Positions 8,789 through 17,349 of a stretch of 64,000 nt of DNA are shown here, piece by piece; the first letter of the stretch is position 1, and each line of letters opens with the position of its first letter. The translations under genes were made by a program, and so were the position numbers. Below the pieces are notes generated by a model. The model was given only the letters and a program-made list of their open reading frames with translations, ran no database searches and was not told the DNA's origin. Source of the stretch: Curtobacterium sp. MMLR14_010 (GTDB taxonomy: Bacteria; Actinomycetota; Actinomycetes; Actinomycetales; Microbacteriaceae); contig NZ_MJGV01000002.1 in NCBI RefSeq assembly GCF_001865015.1, positions 4,182 through 68,181 on the forward strand, in the 5' to 3' direction.

Positions 8789-9618
8789 TGGCGAAGACCC
8801 CGCGGCTCATGCCCACGAACCCGCGGCTCTTCCGCGCCCAGGTCGTCCGGTCCGTCCGTCTGACCCCGTCGATGCACCGCGTCACGGTGACGGGGCTCGA
8901 CCTGCACGAGTTCGACCACCTCGGCTACGACCACTGGTTCCGCCTGTTCGTGCAGCTGCCGCACCAGGACGCCTTCGAACTGCCCGAACTCGACGGCGCG
9001 AAGTGGTGGCCGCCGTTCCTCGCCATCCCCGAGGCCGTCCGCCCGCACTGCGCGAACTACACGGTCGCCGCCCACCGCCAGGACGTCGGCGAGCTGGACA
9101 TCGACTTCGTCGTGCACACGGGCGCTGACGGCGCCCCCGAGGGCCGCGCCGCGATCTGGGCCTGCGCCGCGCAGCCAGGCGACGAGCTCGCCGTGCTCGA
9201 CCAGGGCCGCATCTTCGACTGCCCGCCCGACGCCAGCGAGGTGCTCGTCGTCGCGGAGGAGACCGGCCTGCCCGGCGTCGTCGGCATCGCCGCGTCCCTG
9301 CCGCGCGACACCGTCGGTCGCATCATCCAGGAGGTCCCGACCGCCGCCGACGTCCGCGACCTGGACGCCCCGGCCGGGGTCACCGTGACCTGGGTCGTGC
9401 GCGAGCACGAGGACCCCTCCGCGGTGCCCGGCACGGCCGCGCTCGAGGAGCTCCGCCGCCACACGCTCTCCGACGACCGCGGTTACGCCTTCGTCGTCGG
9501 AGAGTCCACCCTCGCGACCGAGGGACGCCGTCACCTGCACCGCGCCGGCCTGCCGAAGTCCCGCATCACGTTCTCCGGGTTCTGGAAGCACGAGGCGAAG
9601 ATCCGCGTCGACGCCTGA
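8788..9618 (+). CDS. Siderophore-interacting protein (ferric-siderophore reductase)
   Basis: A 276-aa cytoplasmic flavoprotein of the SIP family (ViuB/YqjH-like), which releases iron from imported siderophores by reducing Fe(III). The N-terminal FAD-binding beta-barrel includes MHRVTVTGLDLHEF and FRLFVQLP; the C-terminal NAD(P)H domain begins at about residue 135. Length is typical. The ATG overlaps the DtxR box and has no Shine-Dalgarno, so a leaderless transcript is likely. A second in-frame ATG (residue 8) also lacks one. Confidence 0.92.
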   Translation: MAKTPRLMPTNPRLFRAQVVRSVRLTPSMHRVTVTGLDLHEFDHLGYDHWFRLFVQLPHQDAFELPELDGAKWWPPFLAIPEAVRPHCANYTVAAHRQDVGELDIDFVVHTGADGAPEGRAAIWACAAQPGDELAVLDQGRIFDCPPDASEVLVVAEETGLPGVVGIAASLPRDTVGRIIQEVPTAADVRDLDAPAGVTVTWVVREHEDPSAVPGTAALEELRRHTLSDDRGYAFVVGESTLATEGRRHLHRAGLPKSRITFSGFWKHEAKIRVDA

Positions 9619-9662
9619 CCCGTCCGGCGTCCGCGAACCGGTCGACGTGGCAGGGTGGTCGC

Positions 9663-10406
9663 ATGGGGACGGTACGGGGAACGGTGACGGTCGGCGCGGT
9701 CGTGGCAGCGGTGCTGCTGATGACGGGGTGCGCGCAGGAGATGGACGACGCGGCACCACCCGAGCCGACGGCGTCCCGGACACCGACCCACACGTCGACC
9801 CCGACCCCCACCCCGACGGCGACGACGCCGCCGATCGCCCGGGCGCTCCCGGACACGGTCGACGCGGGCACGGTGTCCTCGGGCGTCTCGGCGACGGCGT
9901 CGGCGACCGGCCCGTCGAACGTCGCCTTCCACACCGAGGGCGCGTTCGCGGTCGTCATCGAGCTCGACTGCTCGGCGTGCACCGGGACCGCGACGGTCAC
10001 CGCGCCGGGGCGGATGTCCCCGTTCGGCCGTGCGACCGCCCCGCTGAAGGGCTCGTTCCTGACGGCGGTCATGCGCGACGACGCACCGGACCAGACGGTG
10101 ATCGTCGACGCGCAGGGCCCGTGGTCCGCCACGATGCGCAGCTGGAACGACATCCCGTCCGTCTCAGGAGCGCAGTCCGGCACCGGTCCGGCCGTGCTGT
10201 TCCTCAGCGACGACGTCCCGCACGTGTCGGTCGACTTCACGCCCGCGGACGCCGACGACTCCTTCAGCGGCCGGGTCTTCACGACGTCGGACCAGCCGAA
10301 GATCTTCGGCAACACCGAGGCCTTCGCGGAGCAGTTCGACGTCGACCTGCCCGGCGTCATGGCGATCCAGACGAACGGCACCTGGACGGTCACGCCCGTT
10401 CCCTGA
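9663..10406 (+). CDS. Hypothetical lipoprotein
   Basis: A 247-aa secreted lipoprotein. The signal peptide ends in LLMTGC (Cys23), followed by a Pro/Thr-rich tether (about 30-60) and a beta-rich domain containing a close Cys pair (LDCSACTG). The domain resembles no family I can name. It lies alone between the siderophore reductase and the convergent sugar importer operon. Confidence 0.82.
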   Translation: MGTVRGTVTVGAVVAAVLLMTGCAQEMDDAAPPEPTASRTPTHTSTPTPTPTATTPPIARALPDTVDAGTVSSGVSATASATGPSNVAFHTEGAFAVVIELDCSACTGTATVTAPGRMSPFGRATAPLKGSFLTAVMRDDAPDQTVIVDAQGPWSATMRSWNDIPSVSGAQSGTGPAVLFLSDDVPHVSVDFTPADADDSFSGRVFTTSDQPKIFGNTEAFAEQFDVDLPGVMAIQTNGTWTVTPVP

Positions 10407-10422
10407 CCCGGGCCCGGTGGTC

Positions 10423-10540
10423 GTTCCGTCCCATGACACGTGCGATGGGATGTGGTTCCGCGCGTTGCAGGTCGGAGCGAACGACCGCCTACGCGCGATT
10501 CGACCTACCACGCGCGATTCGACTCACCACGCGCGACCGG
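10423..10540. repeat. Family D element D1 plus 19-bp tandem repeats
   Basis: 10423-10506 is closely similar to the reverse complement of 22734-22818 (shared CCCATGAC, GCGATGGG, AGGTCGGA, ACGCGCGATTCGACCT). It runs into tandem copies of ACGCGCGATTCGACCTACC at 10491 and 10510, with a truncated third at 10529. It lies between convergent genes. Confidence 0.75.
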
Positions 10541-10560
10541 CGGTGCATCCGCACCACGCA

Positions 10561-10606
10561 ACGGACGGGAGGCTCGGTGCCAGCTGGCACCGAGCCTCCC
10601 GTCCGT
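10561..10606. repeat. Family A element A1: perfect 46-bp palindrome
   Basis: A perfect 46-bp palindrome (half-site ACGGACGGGAGGCTCGGTGC, then CAG at the centre) between the lipoprotein gene and the convergent importer operon. Partly matching flanks (CACCACGCA and CGTGTGGTG) extend it. It probably forms a strong hairpin in both transcripts and acts as a bidirectional terminator. It is the best copy of the GGGAGGCTCGG family. Confidence 0.85.
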
Positions 10607-10618
10607 CGTGTGGTGGCG

Positions 10619-11533
10619 TCAGCCCTTCAGGCCGGAACCGGTCACGCCCTCCACGATCTGCCGCTGGAAGATCAGGTAGAGGATGATCAGCGGCAGCGCC
10701 GCGAGCAGCGCACCCGCCTGGATGTCGGCGTAACGCTGACCGAAGCTGCCCTGGACTGTGGCGAGCCCGACCGGGATCGTCATGAGGTCCGGGTTCGACA
10801 GCACGAACAGCGGCAGCAGCAGGTTGTTCCACACCCCGACGAAGGTCAGGATCGTGACGGCCGCGATCACCGGACGCGACAGCGGCAGGATGACCGACCA
10901 GTAGACCTTCCAGATGCCGGCGCCGTCGATGCGGGCCGCCTCCTCGAGCTCACGGGGGATGCCGTCGAAGAACTGCTTGAAGATGAACACCGCGATCACG
11001 GCGGGCACCTGCGGGAAGATGACCGACCAGTAGGTGTTGAGCAGGCCGACGGCGTTGAGCTCCTGGAAGATCGGGATGATCAGGACCTGGGTCGGGATCA
11101 TGATGCCCAGGATGATGAGCAGGAACGCGACGTTCCGGCCGCGGAACACCAGGCGGGACAGCGCGAACGCCGCCATCGAGGCGAACAGCACGGTCAGCAC
11201 CGCGGTGACGATGCTCGTGATGGCGCTGGCGAGGTACCAGTTCCAGATGTCGCCGGCCTGGAACAGTGCCGCGTAGGAGTGCAGCGTCGGGTTCCAGTTC
11301 GACAGGATCGAGTTCGCGCCGAGCGCCGCGACGCCGTTGTCGGACAGGGACGTCTTCAGGGCGAACACGCTCGGGATGAGCCAGATGATCGCGAAGACCG
11401 TCAGGATGATGCCCGACGCGATCGTGAAGCCGCGGCCGCTGACGCCGATCTTGGCGGCGCTGGTGGGGGCGGTTGACGAGACGCCGGACCGGAACTTGGG
11501 GCGGTCCGTGGTGATGCTCTCGGTGGTGGTCAT
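10619..11533 (-). CDS. Sugar ABC transporter permease (MalG-like, CUT1)
   Basis: A 304-aa inner-membrane permease with six membrane segments. The EAA loop near the C-terminal third reads EEAARIDGAGIWKVYWSVILP, the contact site for the shared ATPase. The start is ATG 11533, with GGAG 6 nt upstream. It sits one base after the MalF-like gene, so translation is coupled. It is the last gene of the SBP-permease-permease operon transcribed from 13922. No ATPase gene is present. Confidence 0.93.
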   Translation of the reverse strand: MTTTESITTDRPKFRSGVSSTAPTSAAKIGVSGRGFTIASGIILTVFAIIWLIPSVFALKTSLSDNGVAALGANSILSNWNPTLHSYAALFQAGDIWNWYLASAITSIVTAVLTVLFASMAAFALSRLVFRGRNVAFLLIILGIMIPTQVLIIPIFQELNAVGLLNTYWSVIFPQVPAVIAVFIFKQFFDGIPRELEEAARIDGAGIWKVYWSVILPLSRPVIAAVTILTFVGVWNNLLLPLFVLSNPDLMTIPVGLATVQGSFGQRYADIQAGALLAALPLIILYLIFQRQIVEGVTGSGLKG

Positions 11534-11534
11534 C

Positions 11535-12500
11535 TCAGGCTCCGATCTCACGCTTGGCGGCGACCCGCTCGACGATCTGCCGGATGACGGCGATCGCGAC
11601 GATCACGATGAACAGGAGGACGGACGCGGCCGAGGCGGCACCCAACCGGTTGTCGGTGAAGCCGACGCCGGTGATGAGCTGCAGCGAGACCTGGGTCGAG
11701 ATGCCCGGACCGCCGTTCGTCATCAGGTACACCTGGTCGAAGATCTTCAGGGACGCGATGATCTGCAGCAGGATGACCAGGGTCGTGGTGCGGCCGAGCA
11801 GCGGCAGGGTGATCGACTTGATCTGCTGCCAGTTCGAGGCACCGTCGACCGCAGCGGCCTCGTACAGCTCGCGGGGGATCTCCTGCAGGCCGGCCAGGTA
11901 GAGCACGAAGTTGAACCCGAGCGTCCACCAGACGGTGGCGATGGCGACACCGATCATCGCCGTGTTCGGGCTCGCCAGCATGCCGGCACCCGGGGTCATC
12001 CCGAGCAGCGACTGGATGCTCGCGAAGAGGCCGGTGCTCGGCGTGAAGATGAACACCCAGATCAGCGAGATGGTCGCCGACGGCAGGATGAACGGCAGGA
12101 AGAAGGCCAGGCGGAAGAACCACTGGCCCTTGTTCATCCGGTTCGTCAGCACGGCGAACACGAACGCCAGGATCACCAGCGGCGGGGTCGTGTAGAGCGT
12201 GAACTGCAGGGTGTGCCACAGCGACGACCAGAAGTCGTCGCGTCCGAGCATCTCCGCGTAGTTCGCGAACCCGGCGAAGGTGCCGAGCCCGGTGCGGACC
12301 GTCGACGTGTTGAAGAAGCTCGTGACGATCATCCAGACCGTCGGGCCGAGCAGGAAGGCGATGTAGAACAGGCCGAAGGGGGCCAGGAAGAGCCAACCGC
12401 TGCGGCCCTGGCCACGGGTCAGGCTGGTGCGGTAGGTGCGCAGCTTGCGGGGCGCGCTCGCCGCGTCCGTGGGCCGGTCGAGGACAGGTGCTGTGGTCAC
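11535..12500 (-). CDS. Sugar ABC transporter permease (MalF-like, CUT1)
   Basis: A 321-aa permease with about six membrane segments and an EAA loop (YEAAAVDGASNWQQIKSITLP). The GTG start at 12500 is preceded by GAAAGG. It pairs with the downstream MalG-like protein to form the channel. The linked GH51 gene and shared operators suggest uptake of arabinosides or arabino-oligosaccharides. Confidence 0.93.
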   Translation of the reverse strand: MTTAPVLDRPTDAASAPRKLRTYRTSLTRGQGRSGWLFLAPFGLFYIAFLLGPTVWMIVTSFFNTSTVRTGLGTFAGFANYAEMLGRDDFWSSLWHTLQFTLYTTPPLVILAFVFAVLTNRMNKGQWFFRLAFFLPFILPSATISLIWVFIFTPSTGLFASIQSLLGMTPGAGMLASPNTAMIGVAIATVWWTLGFNFVLYLAGLQEIPRELYEAAAVDGASNWQQIKSITLPLLGRTTTLVILLQIIASLKIFDQVYLMTNGGPGISTQVSLQLITGVGFTDNRLGAASAASVLLFIVIVAIAVIRQIVERVAAKREIGA

Positions 12501-12554
12501 GTCATCGTGCCTTTCGCAGGGTGTTCACGGCGTTCGTGGTGGTCGTCGGGCCGA

Positions 12555-13922
12555 TCACAGCGGGCTCGGCGTGTTGAGGTAGGTCGAGAGCTGGGACTTG
12601 ATCGCGCTCATGGCGGCGGCGGGGGAGCTGCTGCCCTGCTGGACGAGCGCGAGCTGGGCGCCGACGGTGTTCTCGAAGGTGGAACCGGACCCGCCGTACC
12701 AGGCGGCGTCGTCGAACACGGCGGACGCGGCGGCCGAGGCGTAGTTCGACTGGGGCGTCAGCTTCTCGTACGCGGAGCTGTCGAACGTCGGCATGTACGC
12801 CGGCACGTGACCACCCTGAGCCCACGTGAGGCTCTGGTCGAGCATCTGCTTGATGAAGAGCATCGCGGCCTTCTTCTGCTCCGGCGTGCGGTCCTTCCGC
12901 GGCAGGATGAAGGTGTGCGAGTCGGCCTGGGCCGCCGGCTTGTCGAAGAGCTGCGGGATCGGCGCCATGCCGAACTTCAGCCCCTTGATCGACTGCGCGG
13001 TGCTGATCTCCCACTCGCCCTGCATGAAGAAGCCGGCCTTGCCGGTGAACATCAGCGTCTGCGCGGTGGCGTAGTCGAGGCCCTTGTTGAGCCAGCCGCT
13101 CTTGACCCACTTCTGGGTCATCTCGGTGACCTTCGTGTAGGCGTCCTCGTTGACGGTGAGCTTCGCGCCGCCGTCGCTGATGAACGGCGTCGCGCCCTCG
13201 ATCTGGTTGTACATCGTCCAGAAGAAGCGCCACGGGGTCGCGATCTCGCTGACGTTCGCCACGTTGAGGGCCGTGCCGCCGGTGACCTTGGACACCGCGG
13301 CGAGGGCGCTCTCGAAGGCGTCGATGCCGGTGAGGTCCTTGAGGTTGCCGTCGCCGTCGAGCAGGCCGGCCTTCTGGCAGACGTCGACGTTGTAGAACAG
13401 CACGAACGGGTGCGTGTCGAGCGGGATGGCGATGTTCTTGCCGTCGGTCTTCTGCGCGGTCCAGGCCTTCTGGTTGAAGTCGCTGGCGCTGAGCCCGACC
13501 CCGGCCAGGTCCTCGGAGGTGATCGGGTCGAGCAGGTCGCCGTCCCAGAGCGGCTTCGCCCGGGTCAGGTGGGCGATCGCGACGTCCGGCGGCTTGTTCC
13601 CGACGGTGGCCAGTGTGACCTTCGAGTAGTACGGGTTGCCCCAGGCGAACGTCGTCGCCTGCAGGGAACTGGAGCCGCCGTGCTGCTTGGCGTAGCCGGC
13701 TTCCATCTCCTGCATGCGGAGACCGTCGCCGCCGCCGAAGAGGTTCCAGAAGACGAGCGTCTCCGGGTTGAGCGCACTGCCGGCGAGGCCGGCGGAGAGC
13801 GGGCTCGAGCACGCGGCGAGGGGGAGGACGGTCGCGGCCGCCGCTCCGGCAGCCAGGAGGCTCCGCCGGGTGAAACCGGCGCCCCGTGACTGCGAGACGG
13901 GTGGTACGGGTCGGATCGGCAT
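12555..13922 (-). CDS. Sugar ABC transporter substrate-binding lipoprotein (CUT1)
   Basis: A 455-aa extracellular sugar-binding protein. The N-terminus has a twin-arginine motif (FTRRSLLAAG, Arg19-Arg20) before a lipobox ending in Cys38, so it may be a Tat-exported lipoprotein. The rest is a family 1 solute-binding fold. GGAGTGATGCC precedes ATG 13922. A perfect GTGAGCGCTCAC operator lies upstream, directly after a possible -10 (TAATGT). It is divergent from the GH51 gene, which suggests arabino-oligosaccharide as ligand. Confidence 0.93.
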   Translation of the reverse strand: MPIRPVPPVSQSRGAGFTRRSLLAAGAAAATVLPLAACSSPLSAGLAGSALNPETLVFWNLFGGGDGLRMQEMEAGYAKQHGGSSSLQATTFAWGNPYYSKVTLATVGNKPPDVAIAHLTRAKPLWDGDLLDPITSEDLAGVGLSASDFNQKAWTAQKTDGKNIAIPLDTHPFVLFYNVDVCQKAGLLDGDGNLKDLTGIDAFESALAAVSKVTGGTALNVANVSEIATPWRFFWTMYNQIEGATPFISDGGAKLTVNEDAYTKVTEMTQKWVKSGWLNKGLDYATAQTLMFTGKAGFFMQGEWEISTAQSIKGLKFGMAPIPQLFDKPAAQADSHTFILPRKDRTPEQKKAAMLFIKQMLDQSLTWAQGGHVPAYMPTFDSSAYEKLTPQSNYASAAASAVFDDAAWYGGSGSTFENTVGAQLALVQQGSSSPAAAMSAIKSQLSTYLNTPSPL

Positions 13923-13972
13923 GGCATCACTCCATCGTGGGCCGGGCTGCGGAACACGTGGGTCAGTGCTCC

Positions 13973-13984
13973 GTGAGCGCTCAC
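13973..13984. promoter_or_regulatory. LacI-type operator GTGAGCGCTCAC (ara site 1)
   Basis: A perfect 12-bp palindrome just downstream of TAATGT (minus-strand -10 candidate, 13983-13988 on the complement, overlapping by 2 bp) for the arabinoside importer operon. An identical sequence occurs at four other arabinose-related promoters in the window. Confidence 0.85.
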
Positions 13985-14054
13985 ATTAGCCTCGCTGTCC
14001 GCGGCGCGCCACCCCTTTCGTCACGACATGGATACCGGTAGCGTTACGGAACAG

Positions 14055-14066
14055 GTGAGCGCTCAC
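14055..14066. promoter_or_regulatory. LacI-type operator GTGAGCGCTCAC (ara site 2)
   Basis: A second perfect copy, 82 bp from site 1, in the GH51 promoter region. The two sites control the divergent pair and could be bridged by one tetrameric or dimeric repressor. Confidence 0.85.
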
Positions 14067-14157
14067 TCTCCGGAACGACTCGAGACCGAGCGCGACCTGC
14101 CGCACCGGGTGCAGTGCGCCCGGAGCCCACGAGCCAGCAGATGATCGAAGGAGATCC

Positions 14158-15660
14158 ATGCCCCGCACACACCTCGTCCTCGACGCCGCGTTCACCGTGG
14201 GGCCGGTGCGCCGCCGCATCTTCGGTGGGTTCGTCGAGCACCTCGGTCGCCACGTCTACGACGGCATCCACGAGCCCGCTCACGAGAGCGCCGACGAGCA
14301 CGGCTTCCGCAAGGACGTCATCGAGCTCGTCAAGGAGCTCGGCGTCACCACCATCCGCTACCCCGGCGGCAACTTCGTCTCCGGCTACAAGTGGGAGGAC
14401 GGCGTCGGCCCGGTCGACCAGCGTCCCCGCCGCCTCGACCTCGCGTGGCACTCCACCGAGACGAACGAGGTCGGCCTGCACGAGTTCCAGCAGTGGCTCG
14501 ACTCGGTCGGCTCCGAGATGATGCTCGCCGTCAACCTCGGCACCCGCGGCACCGACGCCGCCATCGAGCTGCTCGAGTACGCGAACATCCGCAGCGGCAC
14601 CGCGCTCGCCGACCAGCGTCGTGCGAACGGCCGTGAGGAGCCCTTCGGCATCACCATGTGGTGCCTCGGCAACGAGATGGACGGCCCCTGGCAGCTCGGC
14701 CACAAGAACGCCGACGACTACGGCAAGCTCGCGGCGATGACCGCCAAGGGCATGCGGCAGATCCAGCCCGACCTGGAGCTCGTCATCTGCGGGTCCTCCG
14801 GTGCGTCGATGCCGACGTTCGGCGAGTGGGAGCGCACGGTCCTCGAGCACGCCTACGACGACGTCGACTACATCTCGGCCCACGCCTACTACGAAGAGGG
14901 CACGGACATGCCGACCTTCCTGGCGTCCGGCGTCAACATGGACCGCTTCATCGACACGGTCACCACCGCGGCCGACCACGTCAAGGCGCACAAGAAGTCC
15001 GACAAGCGCATCGACATCTCGTTCGACGAGTGGAACGTCTGGTCGATCTCGAAGTGGAACGAGCAGCAGAAGGAGTTCACGCTCGACGAGTGGCCCGTCG
15101 CCCCGCGTCTGCTCGAGGACGTCTACACGGTGGCGGACGCCGTCGTCGTCGGTGGCCTGCTCATCTCGCTGCTGCGCCACGCGGACCGCGTCGCGTCGGC
15201 CTCGATCGCGCAGCTCGTCAACGTGATCGGCCCGATCATGACCGAGCCCGGTGGCGAGGCCTGGCGCCAGACCACCTTCTTCCCGTTCTCGCTGACGTCG
15301 CGGCTCGCACACGGCACCTCGCTGCAGGTCATCGCGTCGGGTGACACCGTCGACGGTGGCACGTACGGCGAGGTCCCGGTCGTGGACTCCGCCGCCACGA
15401 TCGAGGACGGCAAGGCCGCCGTGTTCCTGGTCAACCGCCACCCCTCGGAGAGCACGACGGTCACCATCGACCTGTCCGGGCTCGACGTCACGGGTGACGT
15501 CCACGCCGAGGGCGTCTGGGACGACGACCTGCACGCGGTCAACGACCTGACGAACACGTCGCGCGTCGGCCTCCGCACGAACGAGTCGGCTCGCCGCGAG
15601 GGCGACACCGTCACGATCGAGCTCCCTCCGGTGAGCTGGACGGCGCTGTCGATCGGCTAG
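14158..15660 (+). CDS. GH51 alpha-L-arabinofuranosidase
   Basis: A 500-aa intracellular exo-acting enzyme that removes terminal alpha-L-arabinofuranosyl residues from imported arabino-oligosaccharides. The (beta/alpha)8 barrel has the acid/base in GNEMDGPW (Glu173) and the nucleophile in FDEWNVW (Glu291). A C-terminal beta-sandwich follows. There is no signal peptide, and length matches bacterial GH51. GAAGGAGATCC places the start at ATG 14158. It is divergent from the CUT1 importer under shared operators, giving an import-then-hydrolyse route that feeds araBDA. Confidence 0.96.
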   Translation: MPRTHLVLDAAFTVGPVRRRIFGGFVEHLGRHVYDGIHEPAHESADEHGFRKDVIELVKELGVTTIRYPGGNFVSGYKWEDGVGPVDQRPRRLDLAWHSTETNEVGLHEFQQWLDSVGSEMMLAVNLGTRGTDAAIELLEYANIRSGTALADQRRANGREEPFGITMWCLGNEMDGPWQLGHKNADDYGKLAAMTAKGMRQIQPDLELVICGSSGASMPTFGEWERTVLEHAYDDVDYISAHAYYEEGTDMPTFLASGVNMDRFIDTVTTAADHVKAHKKSDKRIDISFDEWNVWSISKWNEQQKEFTLDEWPVAPRLLEDVYTVADAVVVGGLLISLLRHADRVASASIAQLVNVIGPIMTEPGGEAWRQTTFFPFSLTSRLAHGTSLQVIASGDTVDGGTYGEVPVVDSAATIEDGKAAVFLVNRHPSESTTVTIDLSGLDVTGDVHAEGVWDDDLHAVNDLTNTSRVGLRTNESARREGDTVTIELPPVSWTALSIG

Positions 15661-16151
15661 TCCCGCATGGGGTCGTTCCCCGCTGAGCAGGTCGGAACGC
15701 GCGGAGGTGGTCGAGTTGTCGACGCCCTCCGCGCGTTCCGTCGTTCCAGGGCGGGCGCGATGGGAAGGAACGCACGACGGGGCGGACGGGAGGCTCGGTG
15801 CCGGGGCGGCACGAGCCTCCCGTCCGGCGGGCGGTAGCGCGCGGTGGGCCAGGCTGCACGGTGCGGGGTCTCTCGGCCGGTGCGAGGTTGATCGCTCCGT
15901 GCGAGGACACAGGAGTGCACGAGGTGCGCAACCTCGCACGACGGGAACGGAACGCACCACGGGGCGGCCGGGAGGCTCGGTACCGGGCCGCCACGAGCCT
16001 CCAGTCCGGCGGGCGGTAGCGCGCGGTGGGCCAGGCTGCACGGTGCGGGGGCCCTCGGCCGGTGCGAGGTTGATCGCTCCGTGCGGGGACACAGGAGCGC
16101 ACGAGGTGCGCAACCTCGCACCATCCGCCACCGCCCGCGCGCCCGCCCGCG
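15661..16151. repeat. 491-bp repeat-filled region after GH51
   Basis: No gene seen. It begins with a family D-type stem (15693-15707 pairing with 15726-15740, arms CGGAACGCGCGGAGG and CCTCCGCGCGTTCCG), a plausible GH51 terminator. A 182-bp unit follows twice in tandem (15770-15951 and 15952 to about 16133). Each unit contains a family A hairpin (15783-15826; 15968-16007) and a family B hairpin (15879-15939; 16062-16121). It lies between convergent genes. Confidence 0.88.
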
Positions 16152-17183
16152 CTACCGCGCCGGCGGCGGCGCCGTGCTCGCGCGCTCGACCAGGCGCACC
16201 GGGACGAGGTCCGTCGTGGCGACGACGGGCGCGCCCTCGATCTGGGCGAGCAGGGTCGAGACGGCGCGGCGACCGACCTCGTCGAAGGACTGGTGCACGG
16301 TGGTCAGCGGCGGCCAGAACGAGTCGGACTCCGGCGAGTCGTCGAAGCCCACCACGCTGAGGGACTCCGGCACGGTGCGCCCGAGCTCGTGGCACGCGCG
16401 GAGGATCCCGAGGGCGGTCTGGTCGTTCGCGGCGAACACCGCGGTGATCTCCGGGCGCCGGGCGATCTCGAGGCCGGCGCGGTAGCCGGAGGACGTGTTC
16501 CAGTCCCCGTGGAACACCGGCGGGACGACCCGGCCGGCACGCTCGAGCGTGGTCTGCCACGCGGCGAGCCGTCGCGCCGCCGAGTACGACGACGACGGCC
16601 CGGCGACGTGCCACACGGTGTCGTGGCCGAGGTCGAGCAGGTGCTGCGTGGCGAGCCGGGCGCCGTCGGTCTGGTCGGTGTCGATCGCCGGGTGCTCGGT
16701 CGTGCCCGTGGAGTCGACGACCACCATCGGGACGCCGTCGGGCAGGGCGACCTCGGCGGTGTCGATGACGTGCGACTCGATGATGATCACCACGCCGTCG
16801 ACGGCCTGTTCGTGCAGGCGGGAGAAAGCCGAGCGGACGCCCTCCTCGGTGCGGGAGGCCATCGGCAGCAGCGTGATCGTGAAGTCAGCGGCTCCGGCGG
16901 CGTCGGCGATGGCCTCGAGCGTGCGCATGTTGCCGAAGGACGCCAGCGTGAACATGATCACGCCGATCGTGCGGAAGCGCCCGGAACGCAGGGCCCGCGC
17001 TGCCCGGTTCGGCCGGTAGCCGAGCGAGGCCATCGCCTGCTGGACGCGCTCACGGGTGTCGGGACTGACGTTGTCGAAGCCACGTGCAACCCGCGACACC
17101 GTCTGCATCGAGACGCCGGCAGCGTCCGCGACGGCGGCCATCGACGGCGAGCGGCGGCCGGTGGCGGACAGGTCGGTCGTCAC
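16152..17183 (-). CDS. LacI family regulator of the galactoside block
   Basis: A 343-aa LacI/GalR repressor. The N-terminal HTH (MAAVADAAGVSMQTVSRVA, about 14-33) and hinge (RPNRAARALRSG) precede a sugar-binding effector domain. GTG 17183 with GAAGGAGCGAC upstream is the best start; longer readings lack a ribosome site and would run into the operator. It is divergent from the importer and beta-galactosidase operon, and the palindrome at 17297-17318 is its probable operator. The effector is probably galactose or a galactoside. Confidence 0.93.
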   Translation of the reverse strand: MTTDLSATGRRSPSMAAVADAAGVSMQTVSRVARGFDNVSPDTRERVQQAMASLGYRPNRAARALRSGRFRTIGVIMFTLASFGNMRTLEAIADAAGAADFTITLLPMASRTEEGVRSAFSRLHEQAVDGVVIIIESHVIDTAEVALPDGVPMVVVDSTGTTEHPAIDTDQTDGARLATQHLLDLGHDTVWHVAGPSSSYSAARRLAAWQTTLERAGRVVPPVFHGDWNTSSGYRAGLEIARRPEITAVFAANDQTALGILRACHELGRTVPESLSVVGFDDSPESDSFWPPLTTVHQSFDEVGRRAVSTLLAQIEGAPVVATTDLVPVRLVERASTAPPPAR

Positions 17184-17265
17184 GTCGCTCCTTCGTCGGG
17201 CGTGGCCGGGACGAACGCCCGGGGGACAGCCGGACAGGGAGCCGGCCGCTCCGAACGGTAACGCA

Positions 17266-17279
17266 TGTTGACGTTGCCA
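17266..17279. promoter_or_regulatory. Secondary site related to the galactoside operator
   Basis: TGTTGACGTTGCCA matches 11 of 14 bases of the operator core TGTTGACGTCAACA. It lies 35 bp upstream of the perfect copy and may allow cooperative binding. Confidence 0.5.
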
Positions 17280-17296
17280 TGCTATCGTCGGCTCGT

Positions 17297-17318
17297 TCGA
17301 TGTTGACGTCAACATCGA
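17297..17318. promoter_or_regulatory. 22-bp perfect LacI-type operator (core TGTTGACGTCAACA)
   Basis: The core TGTTGACGTCAACA is flanked on both sides by TCGA, giving a perfect 22-bp palindrome. It sits between the LacI gene and the divergent importer operon, 31 bp from the importer start, so a bound repressor would block both. Confidence 0.85.
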
Positions 17319-17349
17319 CGTCCCCGAACGCAGCAGACGAAGGAGTCAC

